Of a DNA stretch of 60,246 nt, positions 29,015 to 37,571 are shown in pieces. How positions within the stretch are numbered: position 1 is the stretch's first letter; every line of letters begins with the position of its first letter. Where the stretch lies: positions 1 through 60,246 of the forward strand of contig NZTP01000080.1 in the NCBI GenBank assembly GCA_002696485.1, written 5' to 3'. The notes under the pieces are model-generated. The model made no database searches, was not told where the DNA came from, and was given only the letters and a program-made list of their open reading frames with translations. Position numbers and translations under genes: made by a program. The stretch is from Altibacter sp. (GTDB lineage: Bacteria > Bacteroidota > Bacteroidia > Flavobacteriales > Flavobacteriaceae).

Positions 29015-29644
29015 TTATTTCTCTAAATGGTAGATTTCCATGATATCTTTAAGTATGTTGTTGAAATCGATCTTTAGGTCTATTATTTTTCCGGTATGTA
29101 TATCGAATACCCAACCATGTACCCGAAGGTCTCTCTTTCGATAGGCTATTTGGACATCGGCTGTTTTAATGACGTTCACGCATTGTTCTTGAACATTGAG
29201 TTCAACCAAACGGCGGTATTTTTCCTCTTCATCTTCAATGGCGTTTAGAGCAACACGATGAAGTCGGTAAACATCTCTAATGTTGCGTAACCACGGATTT
29301 AAAATACCGAGGTCTTGTGATTGCATAGCAGCTTTAATACCACCGCAGCCGTAGTGTCCGCAAACAATAATATGATTTACTTTAAGAAAACGTACGGCAT
29401 AATTGATCACAGACATGGCACTTAGATCTAAGTTGGAGACCATATTGGCAATATTTCTTAGAATAAATGCTTCACCGGGTTTTGCTCCCATAAGTTCTTC
29501 GGCTGTCACTCGGCTATCACTGCACCCAATATAAAGTACTTCGGGGTGTTGCCCTTCACTTAAGTTTCTGAAATAGTTAGGGTCAAGTCCTAGCTTTTCG
29601 TTAACCCAAGCTTGATTGTTCTTAAAGATCTGATCAATATTCAT
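29015..29644 (-). CDS. Beta-carbonic anhydrase
   Basis: A 209-residue cytoplasmic beta-class carbonic anhydrase interconverting CO2 and bicarbonate. The zinc ligands are visible: C41 and D43 in GCSDSRV, H97 and C100 in CGHYGCGG. The length and N-terminal helix (DQIFKNNQAWVNEK) fit the family. It may share a transcript with the M28 peptidase; a TATCTTTA box stands 27 bases upstream. Bicarbonate is a carbamoyl-phosphate synthetase substrate, though carA is far away here. Confidence 0.95.
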   Translation of the reverse strand: MNIDQIFKNNQAWVNEKLGLDPNYFRNLSEGQHPEVLYIGCSDSRVTAEELMGAKPGEAFILRNIANMVSNLDLSAMSVINYAVRFLKVNHIIVCGHYGCGGIKAAMQSQDLGILNPWLRNIRDVYRLHRVALNAIEDEEEKYRRLVELNVQEQCVNVIKTADVQIAYRKRDLRVHGWVFDIHTGKIIDLKIDFNNILKDIMEIYHLEK

Positions 29645-29670
29645 ACGTAGATTTCGTGATCAATATTTTT

Positions 29671-29678
29671 TAAAGATA
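29671..29678 (-). promoter_or_regulatory. Possible -7 promoter element (TATCTTTA) for the carbonic anhydrase gene
   Basis: The minus strand reads TATCTTTA 27 bases before the ATG. It is one base from the TAnnTTTG consensus and is the third copy of this variant. Confidence 0.35.
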
Positions 29679-29731
29679 GGTAAACTTTAAAAATAGAAGC
29701 ATGAGCCATCGTTAACTTTTTCAGAAAACAG

Positions 29732-29761
29732 AAGGCCGGTTCCCAATATAGAACCGGCCTT
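29732..29761 (-). terminator. Terminator of the NTF2-like lipoprotein gene
   Basis: A perfect 11-base inverted repeat (29732-29742 with 29751-29761, eight-base loop). On the minus strand it follows the gene at 29796-30332 and is followed by a broken T-rich stretch; on the plus strand it is followed by TTTG. Confidence 0.8.
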
Positions 29762-29795
29762 TTGTAATAGTGAGATGTATCTTATTGAAAGTTAC

Positions 29796-30332
29796 TTATT
29801 CCATTTCTGTATCTTCCTCCATGCTTGCTTCTTCTTGCGCTGCCTGCATTTCCATTTGTGCTAGCACGATTGGGCTGCGATCGTAATAAGCATACTCTTT
29901 AACTACCTTGCCATCTATAAATTGCGCAGTAAGGTGTACCGGCATCTTGTACGTTTGATTGTTCGCTGTCATGGTACCTTCCCATACACCCCAAAAATTT
30001 ACCCAAGTTTCACCATCATCAGTCACGACCATTTCAATATCGCCTTCATCTTTCACGAATCCGTAAGATGAGTAGGCAGCCGTTGTTTCCTTAAATGCAT
30101 TTGCATTGTCTGCAGCCGATAAAAATTTATCAGAAGTATTGTGGTAGATCTTTGCCGTATCGGCATAATGACTCTTGTATCCTTCCCAGTCCCCGGCTTC
30201 ATACGCCGCCATTGCAGCTTTTAAAGAATCGATCTCCGGTGAAGTTTGCGTGTATCTTTCGGGTTGTTCTTGGCAGGCCGTAAACATTAAAAGTGTTAAG
30301 AATAAAATTCCTGCGTTTTTCATTGTTTTCAT
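29796..30332 (-). CDS. NTF2-like/SnoaL-type lipoprotein
   Basis: A 178-residue lipoprotein (MKTMKNAGILFLTLLMFTAC, C20). The mature part starts with helices (IDSLKAAMAAYEAGDWEGYKSHYADTAKIYHN, in two parts) and continues in beta strands (TWVNFWGVWEGTMTA, VHLTAQFIDGKVVKEYAYYD). That pattern is typical of the cone-shaped NTF2-like/SnoaL fold. A Glu-rich tail (EEASMEEDTEME) closes it. Such proteins may bind small ligands or act as enzymes; the role is unknown. It has its own terminator. Confidence 0.78.
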   Translation of the reverse strand: MKTMKNAGILFLTLLMFTACQEQPERYTQTSPEIDSLKAAMAAYEAGDWEGYKSHYADTAKIYHNTSDKFLSAADNANAFKETTAAYSSYGFVKDEGDIEMVVTDDGETWVNFWGVWEGTMTANNQTYKMPVHLTAQFIDGKVVKEYAYYDRSPIVLAQMEMQAAQEEASMEEDTEME

Positions 30333-30527
30333 ACGATAGTTAGTTAGTTAATATTGGTTTGAAAATTATAGTAGTATAGCACAGCAGGAGACTAAGTGAG
30401 AGAAGGAGGCATATGTATTTGAAATACAACACTTTAAATATACATATTTTTAGAATAGTATTTCTACGTATTACTACGTATTCTGTTATTATTGTTAAAT
30501 ATAAAGGGCTAGCGCACTAATTAAACA

Positions 30528-30535
30528 TATCTTTG
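30528..30535 (+). promoter_or_regulatory. -7 promoter element for the DEAD-box helicase gene
   Basis: TATCTTTG, an exact TAnnTTTG box, followed by TGCAAC. It predicts a leader of about 50 bases before the ATG at 30589, long enough to hold cold-dependent regulation as in other DEAD-box genes (inference). Confidence 0.6.
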
Positions 30536-30588
30536 TGCAACATAAAGAAATGACGTTACTCTAAATTGTCATTTTATAAACAATTTAT

Positions 30589-31848
30589 ATGTCATTTAAA
30601 ACGCTTGGGCTTTCCGATGCCCTGTTGAGGTCCATCAGCAAAAAGGGATACACTTCCCCGACGCCTATCCAACAAAAAGCCATCCCCAATATTTTAGAAC
30701 GCAAGGATATCTTAGCCTCGGCACAAACCGGTAGCGGAAAGACCGCTGCTTTTGCTTTACCAATGCTTCATATATTAAACAATCAGACACAATTAAGACA
30801 GCGCCCGGTACGCGCCTTGATCCTAACCCCAACCCGAGAATTGGCAGCACAAGTGTATGAAGAATTTAAAGAGTATGGGGAGTTCACATCCTTACGCGCT
30901 ACCGTCATCTTTGGAGGTGTTAATGCGAATCCGCAAATAAGAACCCTTCGGCAAGGCGTAGATATTTTGGTCGCTACCCCCGGCAGATTGTTGGATTTAC
31001 AAAATCAGCGGGCCGTGACTCTTTCAAATGTTGAGATTCTTGTACTGGATGAAGCAGATCGTATGCTAGACATGGGATTTCTTAGGGATATAAAAAAAAT
31101 TATTGCCTTATTGCAGGGGAAGAGACAAAACCTGCTTTTTTCGGCAACCTTTTCAAAAGAGATAAAGGAATTGGCAAACACTTTTTTGCACCAGCCCGTG
31201 CAAGTGGAAGCCACTCCTGAAAATACTGCGGTAGAGATCATCGATCAAATTGTGTATCGAACCGACAAGAGCAAGAAGACCGACCTTGTAATTAAGCTGA
31301 TATCGGAAGGAGACTGGCAACAAGTCCTCATCTTTACACGAACAAAACACGGTGCCAACAGATTGTGTCAAAAACTAGATAAGGCAGGGATTAGTGCTGC
31401 GGCAATTCATGGAAATAAAAGTCAAGGGGCACGCACCAAGGCGTTGTCTGGTTTTAAAAGCGGGAAGGTACGTGTGCTCGTTGCAACCGATATTGCTGCA
31501 CGTGGGCTCGATATACCTTTATTGCCGCATGTAATCAATTATGAGCTCCCTAACGTTCCTGAAGATTACGTGCACCGAATAGGTCGTACCGGAAGAGCAG
31601 GAGCCTCCGGAGAAGCGATATCTATTGTAAGCGTAGATGAGAATGAGTATGTGGCCGGTATCGAAAAGCTGTTAGGAGAACCCCTACAAAGCGAAACGCT
31701 CCCCGGTTTTGAAATCACCGAAACCCTTACAGAAGTTCTGGAACGTAAAGCAGAGAATAAAGCACAAAACCAACGCGGTCGCCAAAACAATACTAAAAAG
31801 AAACCTCAGCCCAAAGGCGGAGGTTATAAACGCCGCGGAAGACGTTAA
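30589..31848 (+). CDS. rhlE: DEAD-box ATP-dependent RNA helicase, RhlE type
   Basis: A 419-residue RNA helicase. The Q motif ([14 protein letters not shown]), Walker [56 protein letters not shown] and [10 protein letters not shown] are all present in order across two RecA-like domains (about 1-205 and 215-370). A basic, Gln/Asn-rich tail ([16 protein letters not shown] and [11 protein letters not shown]) is the RNA-binding extension typical of RhlE. The likely role is ribosome assembly or RNA decay, especially in the cold. Confidence 0.95.
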   Translation: MSFKTLGLSDALLRSISKKGYTSPTPIQQKAIPNILERKDILASAQTGSGKTAAFALPMLHILNNQTQLRQRPVRALILTPTRELAAQVYEEFKEYGEFTSLRATVIFGGVNANPQIRTLRQGVDILVATPGRLLDLQNQRAVTLSNVEILVLDEADRMLDMGFLRDIKKIIALLQGKRQNLLFSATFSKEIKELANTFLHQPVQVEATPENTAVEIIDQIVYRTDKSKKTDLVIKLISEGDWQQVLIFTRTKHGANRLCQKLDKAGISAAAIHGNKSQGARTKALSGFKSGKVRVLVATDIAARGLDIPLLPHVINYELPNVPEDYVHRIGRTGRAGASGEAISIVSVDENEYVAGIEKLLGEPLQSETLPGFEITETLTEVLERKAENKAQNQRGRQNNTKKKPQPKGGGYKRRGRR

Positions 31849-31869
31849 CATCAATACCGGATCATCTCT

Positions 31870-32643
31870 CTACTTCGTTCCTGCCGGAATATAAGAAAGG
31901 TCTCTCCTCATATAGCCATTGAGCGTTTCAACACGAATGATCGAACTCAAGAGTTGCTCATATATCTTGTTGCGTTCTTCGGCTAACAATTCTTTGTTTT
32001 CCTTGCGGATACGCTCGTAATCTTCCGGACTTTTAGCAGAAATTGCTACCAAAATAAATTGCCCGGGAGCCCCGAAACCACTACGGTAAACGCGATAGTG
32101 TTCAGGTGAATTTTTCTTAGCGTAAAGCTGTTTGAACTGCATAGCCAGATCCAATACCTTATTAAAATTTTGCGGGGTGGTATACCAGAATTCTAATTTT
32201 CTAAATTCCAAGCCGTCTTCGGCAATATCCACGCCTCCCGGCATATAGGAAAGCTCATTATCCAGGTGGATGATGTAGTCGCTGTGAGTATCATAACAGT
32301 TGTCGAAATTATCGAACAATTGATTGAACTCCTGTTCTCCCATCTTACTCTGAAGCCCCGAAAATCGGCTCTTATCAAGATCGGCCATGTTGTCTATCGG
32401 AGATAAGTGAAAATACCGTAAATCGTCGGTGGAAACGGTATACCAATGGGCAGTGTCAATATTAAATTTCTTACAGTTGTTTGCAAGAATGCTGCAGTAC
32501 TCTTCATAATCGGCTACCTTAGCCGGATATACCGGGTCTTCATGAACCCAAAAGGCCTGTGAATTCGTATCCTGTGCATAATGTGCTTCAGTAACAAACA
32601 GTAGTGCGATCAATACTAAAATAATGGATTTTGGTGATTTCAT
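31870..32643 (-). CDS. Hypothetical secreted protein
   Basis: A 257-residue protein with a signal peptide (MKSPKSIILVLIALLFVTEAHYAQ). The mature protein has two alpha/beta halves resembling ABM/NIPSNAP-like ferredoxin folds (WYTVSTDDLRYFHLSPI and RVYRSGFGAPGQFILVAISA), which is only a fold guess. It has two nearby cysteines (C52, C59). It is convergent with rhlE across 21 bases and followed upstream by the long gene-free stretch. Function unknown. Confidence 0.68.
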   Translation of the reverse strand: MKSPKSIILVLIALLFVTEAHYAQDTNSQAFWVHEDPVYPAKVADYEEYCSILANNCKKFNIDTAHWYTVSTDDLRYFHLSPIDNMADLDKSRFSGLQSKMGEQEFNQLFDNFDNCYDTHSDYIIHLDNELSYMPGGVDIAEDGLEFRKLEFWYTTPQNFNKVLDLAMQFKQLYAKKNSPEHYRVYRSGFGAPGQFILVAISAKSPEDYERIRKENKELLAEERNKIYEQLLSSIIRVETLNGYMRRDLSYIPAGTK

Positions 32644-32859
32644 ATGCTTCGAATTAGTGTTGGTGTGGTAGTGCTACAATCCGAGTGTAACAAATAGTAA
32701 AAAGCATTCTGTGATGAACCTTATATACCGTCAACCTTTAAGTGACGTCTTCTATCCTGTGCTATTTTTGAATGATACATCCTTTTTTTAGGCTGTATTG
32801 CAAGGTAACTTCCTATTAAAGATACAAAAGATTTATATATGCGGCATGTTTGTAAAAGA

Positions 32860-32891
32860 AGGAGTTGTATTTTCTTCGGAAGAAACCTCCT
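32860..32891 (+). ncRNA. Possible structured RNA element with UUCG loop
   Basis: A nested hairpin: AGGAG (32860-32864) pairs with CTCCT (32887-32891), and inside it the TTTC/GAAG arms close a TTCG loop (32875-32878). C(UUCG)G tetraloops are very stable. It is not followed by a T tract. The evidence is one structure only, so this is tentative. Confidence 0.25.
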
Positions 32892-33265
32892 AATAGCATT
32901 CTTATAGCAGTTAAAGATCAGTCACACCAAGGTCTTTAAAGCCAAATTGTAAAAAGCGGAGCGAAATAAGGATTTCTGAAGGATTTATTACGGCATGGCA
33001 CCTGCTTGTTAAGTATTAGGTTTATGGGATTTTACCGTTTATATGTGTTGAAGAATATTACTGTTTTCTTAATTCTTATTCATAAATGAAAGCGACCTCG
33101 CGTAATTTTTTAACGACAAAGACCATGAATTTAAATCAACTGTTGAAAGAGGGGGTATAAAGTCAATCTTTACGAAAAAAGTGATAACATGAGGTAGGTC
33201 TATTATTTTTAATTACGCGTTTTATCTTTCCATACTTCCTACTTTGTAACTCCCTTGTCAATTAG

Positions 33266-33273
33266 TATCTTTG
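33266..33273 (+). promoter_or_regulatory. -7 promoter element for ffh
   Basis: TATCTTTG followed by CACC, with TTTG at 33243-33246 and a 19-base spacer, a good fit to the full Bacteroidetes promoter. The leader would be about 53 bases. Confidence 0.7.
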
Positions 33274-33331
33274 CACCTCCAAACACCCAAGTCAAGGAAG
33301 CGGGTGGATTGCAACCCTAAAGAGAAAGAGT

Positions 33332-34660
33332 ATGTTCGATAATTTAAGTGATAAATTAGATAAAGCGCTACACGTACTAAAAGGCCACGGAAGCATTACC
33401 GAGGTAAACGTTGCGGAGACTTTAAAAGAAGTTCGCCGTGCACTGCTTGATGCCGATGTTAACTTTAAGATCGCTAAAGAATTTACAAATACTGTCAAAG
33501 AAAAAGCCTTGGGTCAAAATGTATTGACGACTTTACAGCCGGGACAATTGATGGTGAAACTGGTAAAGGACGAGCTCACTGAACTCATGGGGGGTGAAAC
33601 CGCCGGTATCAACTTGCAAGGTTCACCAAGTATAATTTTGATGTCCGGACTTCAAGGTAGCGGTAAGACCACATTCTCGGGGAAATTGGCAAATTATCTA
33701 AAAACAAAAAAAAGCAAAAAACCATTATTGGTCGCTTGTGATGTTTACCGTCCGGCTGCGATCAATCAGCTGCATGTTGTAGGCGATCAGGTTGGGGTAG
33801 AAGTGTATAGTGAAGAGGGGAATCTGAACCCTGTGGAGATCGCACAAAATGCGATTGCGCATGCCAAAGCGAACGGACATAATGTAGTTATTGTGGATAC
33901 GGCAGGACGTTTGGCCGTAGATGAGGAAATGATGACCGAGATTGCCAATGTTCATAAAGCGATCCAGCCTCAAGAAACATTGTTTGTGGTAGATGCGATG
34001 ACAGGGCAGGATGCTGTTAATACTGCGAAGGCCTTTAATGAACGGTTGAATTTTGAAGGTGTAGTTCTTACAAAATTAGATGGAGATACACGAGGAGGTG
34101 CCGCTATCTCTATTAAGAGCGTGGTAGATAAACCCATTAAATTCATTGGTACCGGCGAAAAGATGGATGCGATTGATGTGTTCCACCCTGCTCGTATGGC
34201 CGATCGTATATTAGGGATGGGAGACGTTGTTTCCCTTGTAGAACGTGCCCAAGAGCAATTTGATGAAGTGGAAGCGCGTAAGCTTCAGAAGAAAATTGCA
34301 AAAAACCAATTTGGGTTTGACGATTTTATAAAGCAGATCCAACAGATCAAAAAGATGGGAAGCATGAAGGATCTGGTAGGGATGATCCCAGGGGCCGGAA
34401 AAGCGTTAAAGGATGTGGATATCGATGATGATGCTTTTGTTCATATTGAAGCGATTATTCATTCCATGACCCCCGAAGAGCGAAGTACACCTTCTGTAAT
34501 CAACGGAAGCAGAAAAAAGAGAATTGCCAAGGGGAGTGGAACATCGGTGACTCAGGTGAATCAACTGTTGAAACAATTTGATCAAATGAGTAAAATGATG
34601 AAGATGATGCAAGGGGGCGGAGGTCGCAAGATGATGCAAATGATGGGCAAGATGAGATAA
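33332..34660 (+). CDS. ffh: Signal recognition particle protein Ffh
   Basis: The GTPase that binds signal sequences on ribosomes and delivers them with FtsY to SecYEG. The 442-residue product has the N helical domain (1-85), the G domain with GLQGSGKTTFSGKLA (P-loop), DTAGRLAVDEEM and TKLDGDTRGG (about 100-295), and the Met-rich M domain (about 325-442; MGSMKDLVGMIPGAGKA, FDQMSKMMKMMQGGGGRKMM) that binds the signal peptide and SRP RNA. The SRP RNA itself was not recognised in the window. Confidence 0.97.
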   Translation: MFDNLSDKLDKALHVLKGHGSITEVNVAETLKEVRRALLDADVNFKIAKEFTNTVKEKALGQNVLTTLQPGQLMVKLVKDELTELMGGETAGINLQGSPSIILMSGLQGSGKTTFSGKLANYLKTKKSKKPLLVACDVYRPAAINQLHVVGDQVGVEVYSEEGNLNPVEIAQNAIAHAKANGHNVVIVDTAGRLAVDEEMMTEIANVHKAIQPQETLFVVDAMTGQDAVNTAKAFNERLNFEGVVLTKLDGDTRGGAAISIKSVVDKPIKFIGTGEKMDAIDVFHPARMADRILGMGDVVSLVERAQEQFDEVEARKLQKKIAKNQFGFDDFIKQIQQIKKMGSMKDLVGMIPGAGKALKDVDIDDDAFVHIEAIIHSMTPEERSTPSVINGSRKKRIAKGSGTSVTQVNQLLKQFDQMSKMMKMMQGGGGRKMMQMMGKMR

Positions 34661-34690
34661 TAAATAAAAAACAACCATATATATACGCCC

Positions 34691-35572
34691 ATGACCATAC
34701 TTGACGGAAAGAAAGTATCCAACGACATTAAAAACGAGATCACTGCCGAAGTGGCTAAAATGAAAGCCAACGGTGAAAAAGTACCCCATCTTGCCGCAGT
34801 GATCGTGGGTGATGACGGGGCAAGTCTAACGTATGTGGGCAGTAAAGTGCGATCCTGCGAACGTGTTGGTTTCGAGTCGACCATGGTGCGACTACCACAC
34901 ACAACGAGCGAATATGAATTGCTTCAAAAAATTAAGGAGCTTAACGAAAATGACGACATTGACGGTTTTATAATTCAACTGCCACTTCCGCCGCAAATCA
35001 ATACGCAAAAAGTATTGATGGCAGTGGATCCAAGTAAGGATGTGGATGGATTTCATCCGGAGAATTTTGGGAAAATGGCCTTGGACATGAGTACTTTCAT
35101 ACCGGCAACTCCATTTGGGATATTGGAACTTTTAGAGCGGTATGATGTTGATACTAAAGGGAAACATACAGTAGTCATAGGCAGAAGTCACATCGTGGGG
35201 AGACCCATGAGTATTCTAATGAGTCGTAAAGGGTGGCCCGGTAATAGCACCGTTACGCTCACGCACAGTAACACAAAAAATATTGCGCAAATCACTACGC
35301 AGGCGGACATTATTATATCAGCCTTGGGTGTGCCCAATTTTCTGAAAGCAGAGATGGTCAAGGATGATGCGGTGGTGATAGATGTTGGTATTACGCGTGT
35401 AGCCGATGAATCTCACCCAAAGGGATACGTGATTACCGGAGATGTTGATTTTGAGAATGTGAGTAAGAAAGCAAGCTTTATTACCCCGGTTCCAGGTGGT
35501 GTAGGGCCTATGACGATCGCAATGTTATTAAAGAACACTCTGCTCGCCAGAGAACAACGTAAATCGAATTAA
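34691..35572 (+). CDS. folD: Bifunctional methylenetetrahydrofolate dehydrogenase/cyclohydrolase
   Basis: FolD interconverts methylene-, methenyl- and formyl-tetrahydrofolate, supplying one-carbon units for purines and formyl-Met. The 293-residue product shows VGDDGASLTYVGSKVRSCE with the catalytic Tyr and Lys, QLPLPPQINTQKVLMAVDP, KDVDGFHPENFGKM, the NADP loop VVIGRSHIVGRPMS, and TPVPGGVGPMTIAMLL. It begins 30 bases after ffh. Its stop shares four bases with that of the convergent DUF1232 gene. Confidence 0.97.
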   Translation: MTILDGKKVSNDIKNEITAEVAKMKANGEKVPHLAAVIVGDDGASLTYVGSKVRSCERVGFESTMVRLPHTTSEYELLQKIKELNENDDIDGFIIQLPLPPQINTQKVLMAVDPSKDVDGFHPENFGKMALDMSTFIPATPFGILELLERYDVDTKGKHTVVIGRSHIVGRPMSILMSRKGWPGNSTVTLTHSNTKNIAQITTQADIIISALGVPNFLKAEMVKDDAVVIDVGITRVADESHPKGYVITGDVDFENVSKKASFITPVPGGVGPMTIAMLLKNTLLAREQRKSN

Positions 35573-36003
35573 ATTCCCTTTCCTTGTTGGAGTTTCCAGT
35601 CCAGATAGCGATGCAAATCGCTTTCAATCCATCCAATCCCAATAGAGAGGATTGCCAGATCATCCAAATACCCTATTCCGGGAATGAAGTCGGGAACAAG
35701 ATCCATAGGATTCAATACATAGAGGAGCGCCATAACAATGGTGGCAATGGTAAACCAAGGAACATTGCTATAGTTCCCATTTTTCATGTCCTTCACCATG
35801 GCCATCATGAGCTTTCCAATTTCCAAATACTTGCTTAAGGGGCTGGCATTACTAAGTTTTTTCGAAATAGCCTCTTGATTTTCCATTAGAATTTCAACAT
35901 CACCATCCTCAACCTTGGTGATTTTCTCTTTGGCGTACGATTCGGCCGCATCGTTTGAAGCTTCGGTCTTGGATTTATTTTTTCTGAATAGCATAAGTGT
36001 CAT
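35569..36003 (-). CDS. DUF1232 (YkvA-like) membrane protein
   Basis: A 144-residue protein with a charged N-terminal half and a C-terminal DUF1232 domain (about 85-135). VPWFTIATIVMALLYVLNPMDLVPDFIPGIGYLDDLAIL is the family's hallmark, seen here in two pieces around the PMDLVPDFIPGIG core. The hydrophobic stretch suggests membrane association. The start may be ATG 36003 or 35994 (MLFRKNKSK); I keep the former. No function is known for the family. The stop overlaps that of folD. Confidence 0.85.
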   Translation of the reverse strand: MTLMLFRKNKSKTEASNDAAESYAKEKITKVEDGDVEILMENQEAISKKLSNASPLSKYLEIGKLMMAMVKDMKNGNYSNVPWFTIATIVMALLYVLNPMDLVPDFIPGIGYLDDLAILSIGIGWIESDLHRYLDWKLQQGKGI

Positions 36004-36097
36004 TGTTAGTTCAAGAAAGGTACTTGAATTGCTTTAGAAATTATTTTAAAGAAACGTTATAAAATTTCGAAAAGAGCCAAAATTTTGTGAACAAAAA

Positions 36098-37129
36098 TTA
36101 GAGCCGTTCTTCTCCGTTGCCCACTTCTTTCCCGTATTCATTTTTGTAGATACGAAGGACGATAAGGAATAAACTAATAAGTAAGGGGCCGAATATTAAT
36201 CCAATAAAGCCAAAGAGAGGTACCCCAACAATCACCCCTATTAAAGTAATTAACGGATGGACATTGTCGAGTTTTTTTAATACATACAGTCGTATGATAT
36301 TGTCGGTAGAACCAACAATTACAAAGCCATAGATTAGAATTCCCCATGCCTGGAAAGTATCCCCGGACGAAAGGGTTAGGATAAACACCGGCAAGATGCC
36401 CAATAATGTACCTACAAATGGAATCATGGAGCCAATGGTGACAATTACGAACCAAAACAACGGATCCTCAATTCCAAAAATTAAAAAGCCTATAAGAGCA
36501 ACGATACCTTGCGCTAAAGCCACCAATGGAATTCCCAAAGCATTGGACCTTACCATCATTTGGACTTCTTTGCCTATGGATTTTAGATTTTTTCGATTGA
36601 TGGGAATGTATTCGTAAAGCGATTCTTTTAGCTCACTTCTGTTGGTAAACATATAGTATAGAAGAAAATACATAAGACCAATAGAGATGAACATGTTAAA
36701 GGTTCCCCCGGCAAAACTCTGCAAATTTTCTGAAAGCCAAGAGGATACGGCGCCCGCATCGATTTGCGAATTGAGATCATACCCTACTTTTTCTTCAATG
36801 GATGTCAATTGCTCTTTAAAAGCTTTCACTACCCGTTCCGAATTTTTAACGGCATTGCTTATCTTGTTGGTAAGCATAAGGACGATCCCTGTGACGGGAA
36901 TTAAAATTCCAACAAAGGAAAGAAACATTAAAACCCCGGCAGCCAGATCGGGATGCCATCCTTTTCTCACTAAGCGAGCCATCCATTTTCGCATGAGCAC
37001 GTAGATGGTGATAGCGCCTAACACGCCCGATAAATAAGGCAACATCTCCCTAAAAATTAGTCCGCCCATAAGAAGGATGAGCAGCAGGACAAAGATTTGT
37101 CGGATGATTTTCGGGTTGATAGATCTCAT
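36098..37129 (-). CDS. AI-2E family (PerM/YdiK-like) transporter
   Basis: A 343-residue polytopic inner-membrane protein. Paired hydrophobic segments at the N-terminus (about 10-42, 60-85), a large soluble loop with an amphipathic helix (about 90-145), then further segments from about 150 to 330. PFVGTLLGILPVFILTL and FGFIGLIFGPLLISL are the conserved AI-2E family stretches. Family members export varied small molecules; a role in autoinducer-2 export was proposed for one, so the substrate is open. The gene lies six bases after the VOC gene on the minus strand. Confidence 0.88.
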   Translation of the reverse strand: MRSINPKIIRQIFVLLLILLMGGLIFREMLPYLSGVLGAITIYVLMRKWMARLVRKGWHPDLAAGVLMFLSFVGILIPVTGIVLMLTNKISNAVKNSERVVKAFKEQLTSIEEKVGYDLNSQIDAGAVSSWLSENLQSFAGGTFNMFISIGLMYFLLYYMFTNRSELKESLYEYIPINRKNLKSIGKEVQMMVRSNALGIPLVALAQGIVALIGFLIFGIEDPLFWFVIVTIGSMIPFVGTLLGILPVFILTLSSGDTFQAWGILIYGFVIVGSTDNIIRLYVLKKLDNVHPLITLIGVIVGVPLFGFIGLIFGPLLISLFLIVLRIYKNEYGKEVGNGEERL

Positions 37130-37135
37130 ATTATT

Positions 37136-37555
37136 TTATTTCGCAAACAATTGATCAAGGTTCTTGAATGCTTTAAATGCTAGTGCATTTCCCGAAGGGT
37201 CCTTAAAGAACATGGTAGCTTGCTCCCCGGTTAGCCCTTTAAATCGAATGTAAGGTTCAATGATAAAAGTAATGTTATTTTTTTTGAGTTTTTCTGAAAA
37301 GGCCGTGAAAGTTTCCATGTCCAATACAACCCCAAAATGAGGAACCGGAACATCTTTTCCGTCCACCAAATTTGTTATCGCTTCTTCTGAAGCACCCTCC
37401 TTGTAATGGATCACCAATTGATGCCCGAAGCAATTAAAATCCACCCAATGATCACTACTGCGTCCTTCAGAGAAACCAAGCACATCTCTATAAAAAATTC
37501 TACAGGTGTTGAGGTCGTGTACAGGGATTGCCAAATGGAATGGTGCTACTGTCAT
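37136..37555 (-). CDS. VOC-superfamily (glyoxalase-like) protein
   Basis: A 139-residue protein of two beta-alpha-beta-beta-beta modules. FHLAIPVHDLNTCRIFYRDVLGF gives the first metal-ligand region (H7), VIHYKEG and GVVLDMETFTAFSEKLKK follow, and EQATMFFKDPSGNALAFKAF gives the final acidic-ligand region. This fits metal-dependent dioxygenase or isomerase folds, with the substrate unknown. It is 16 bases downstream of a lipoprotein gene. Confidence 0.85.
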   Translation of the reverse strand: MTVAPFHLAIPVHDLNTCRIFYRDVLGFSEGRSSDHWVDFNCFGHQLVIHYKEGASEEAITNLVDGKDVPVPHFGVVLDMETFTAFSEKLKKNNITFIIEPYIRFKGLTGEQATMFFKDPSGNALAFKAFKNLDQLFAK

Positions 37556-37571
37556 TTGTACTAATTAAGGA

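Larger units (their letters stand above)
32644..33331 (+). other. 688-base gene-free stretch before ffh
   Basis: No open reading frame of note, tRNA or SRP-RNA signature was found. It holds the ffh promoter (33266), a short structured element at 32860-32891 with a UUCG loop (see findings), a minus-strand TATCTTTA at 32817-32824, and AT-rich sequence. The largest internal ATG frame I noticed is 11 codons (33125). Confidence 0.6.

Noticed and set aside
33125-33160. 11-codon frame in the gap before ffh
   Set aside because: Too short, with no start-region support.
32644-33331. SRP RNA or tRNA in the gap before ffh
   Set aside because: No GGAA-type SRP loop pattern or TTCGA-type tRNA arm was found on reading either strand.
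34580-34660. ATG-rich stretch at the end of ffh
   Set aside because: It is the Met-rich M domain of Ffh, a normal feature of the family.
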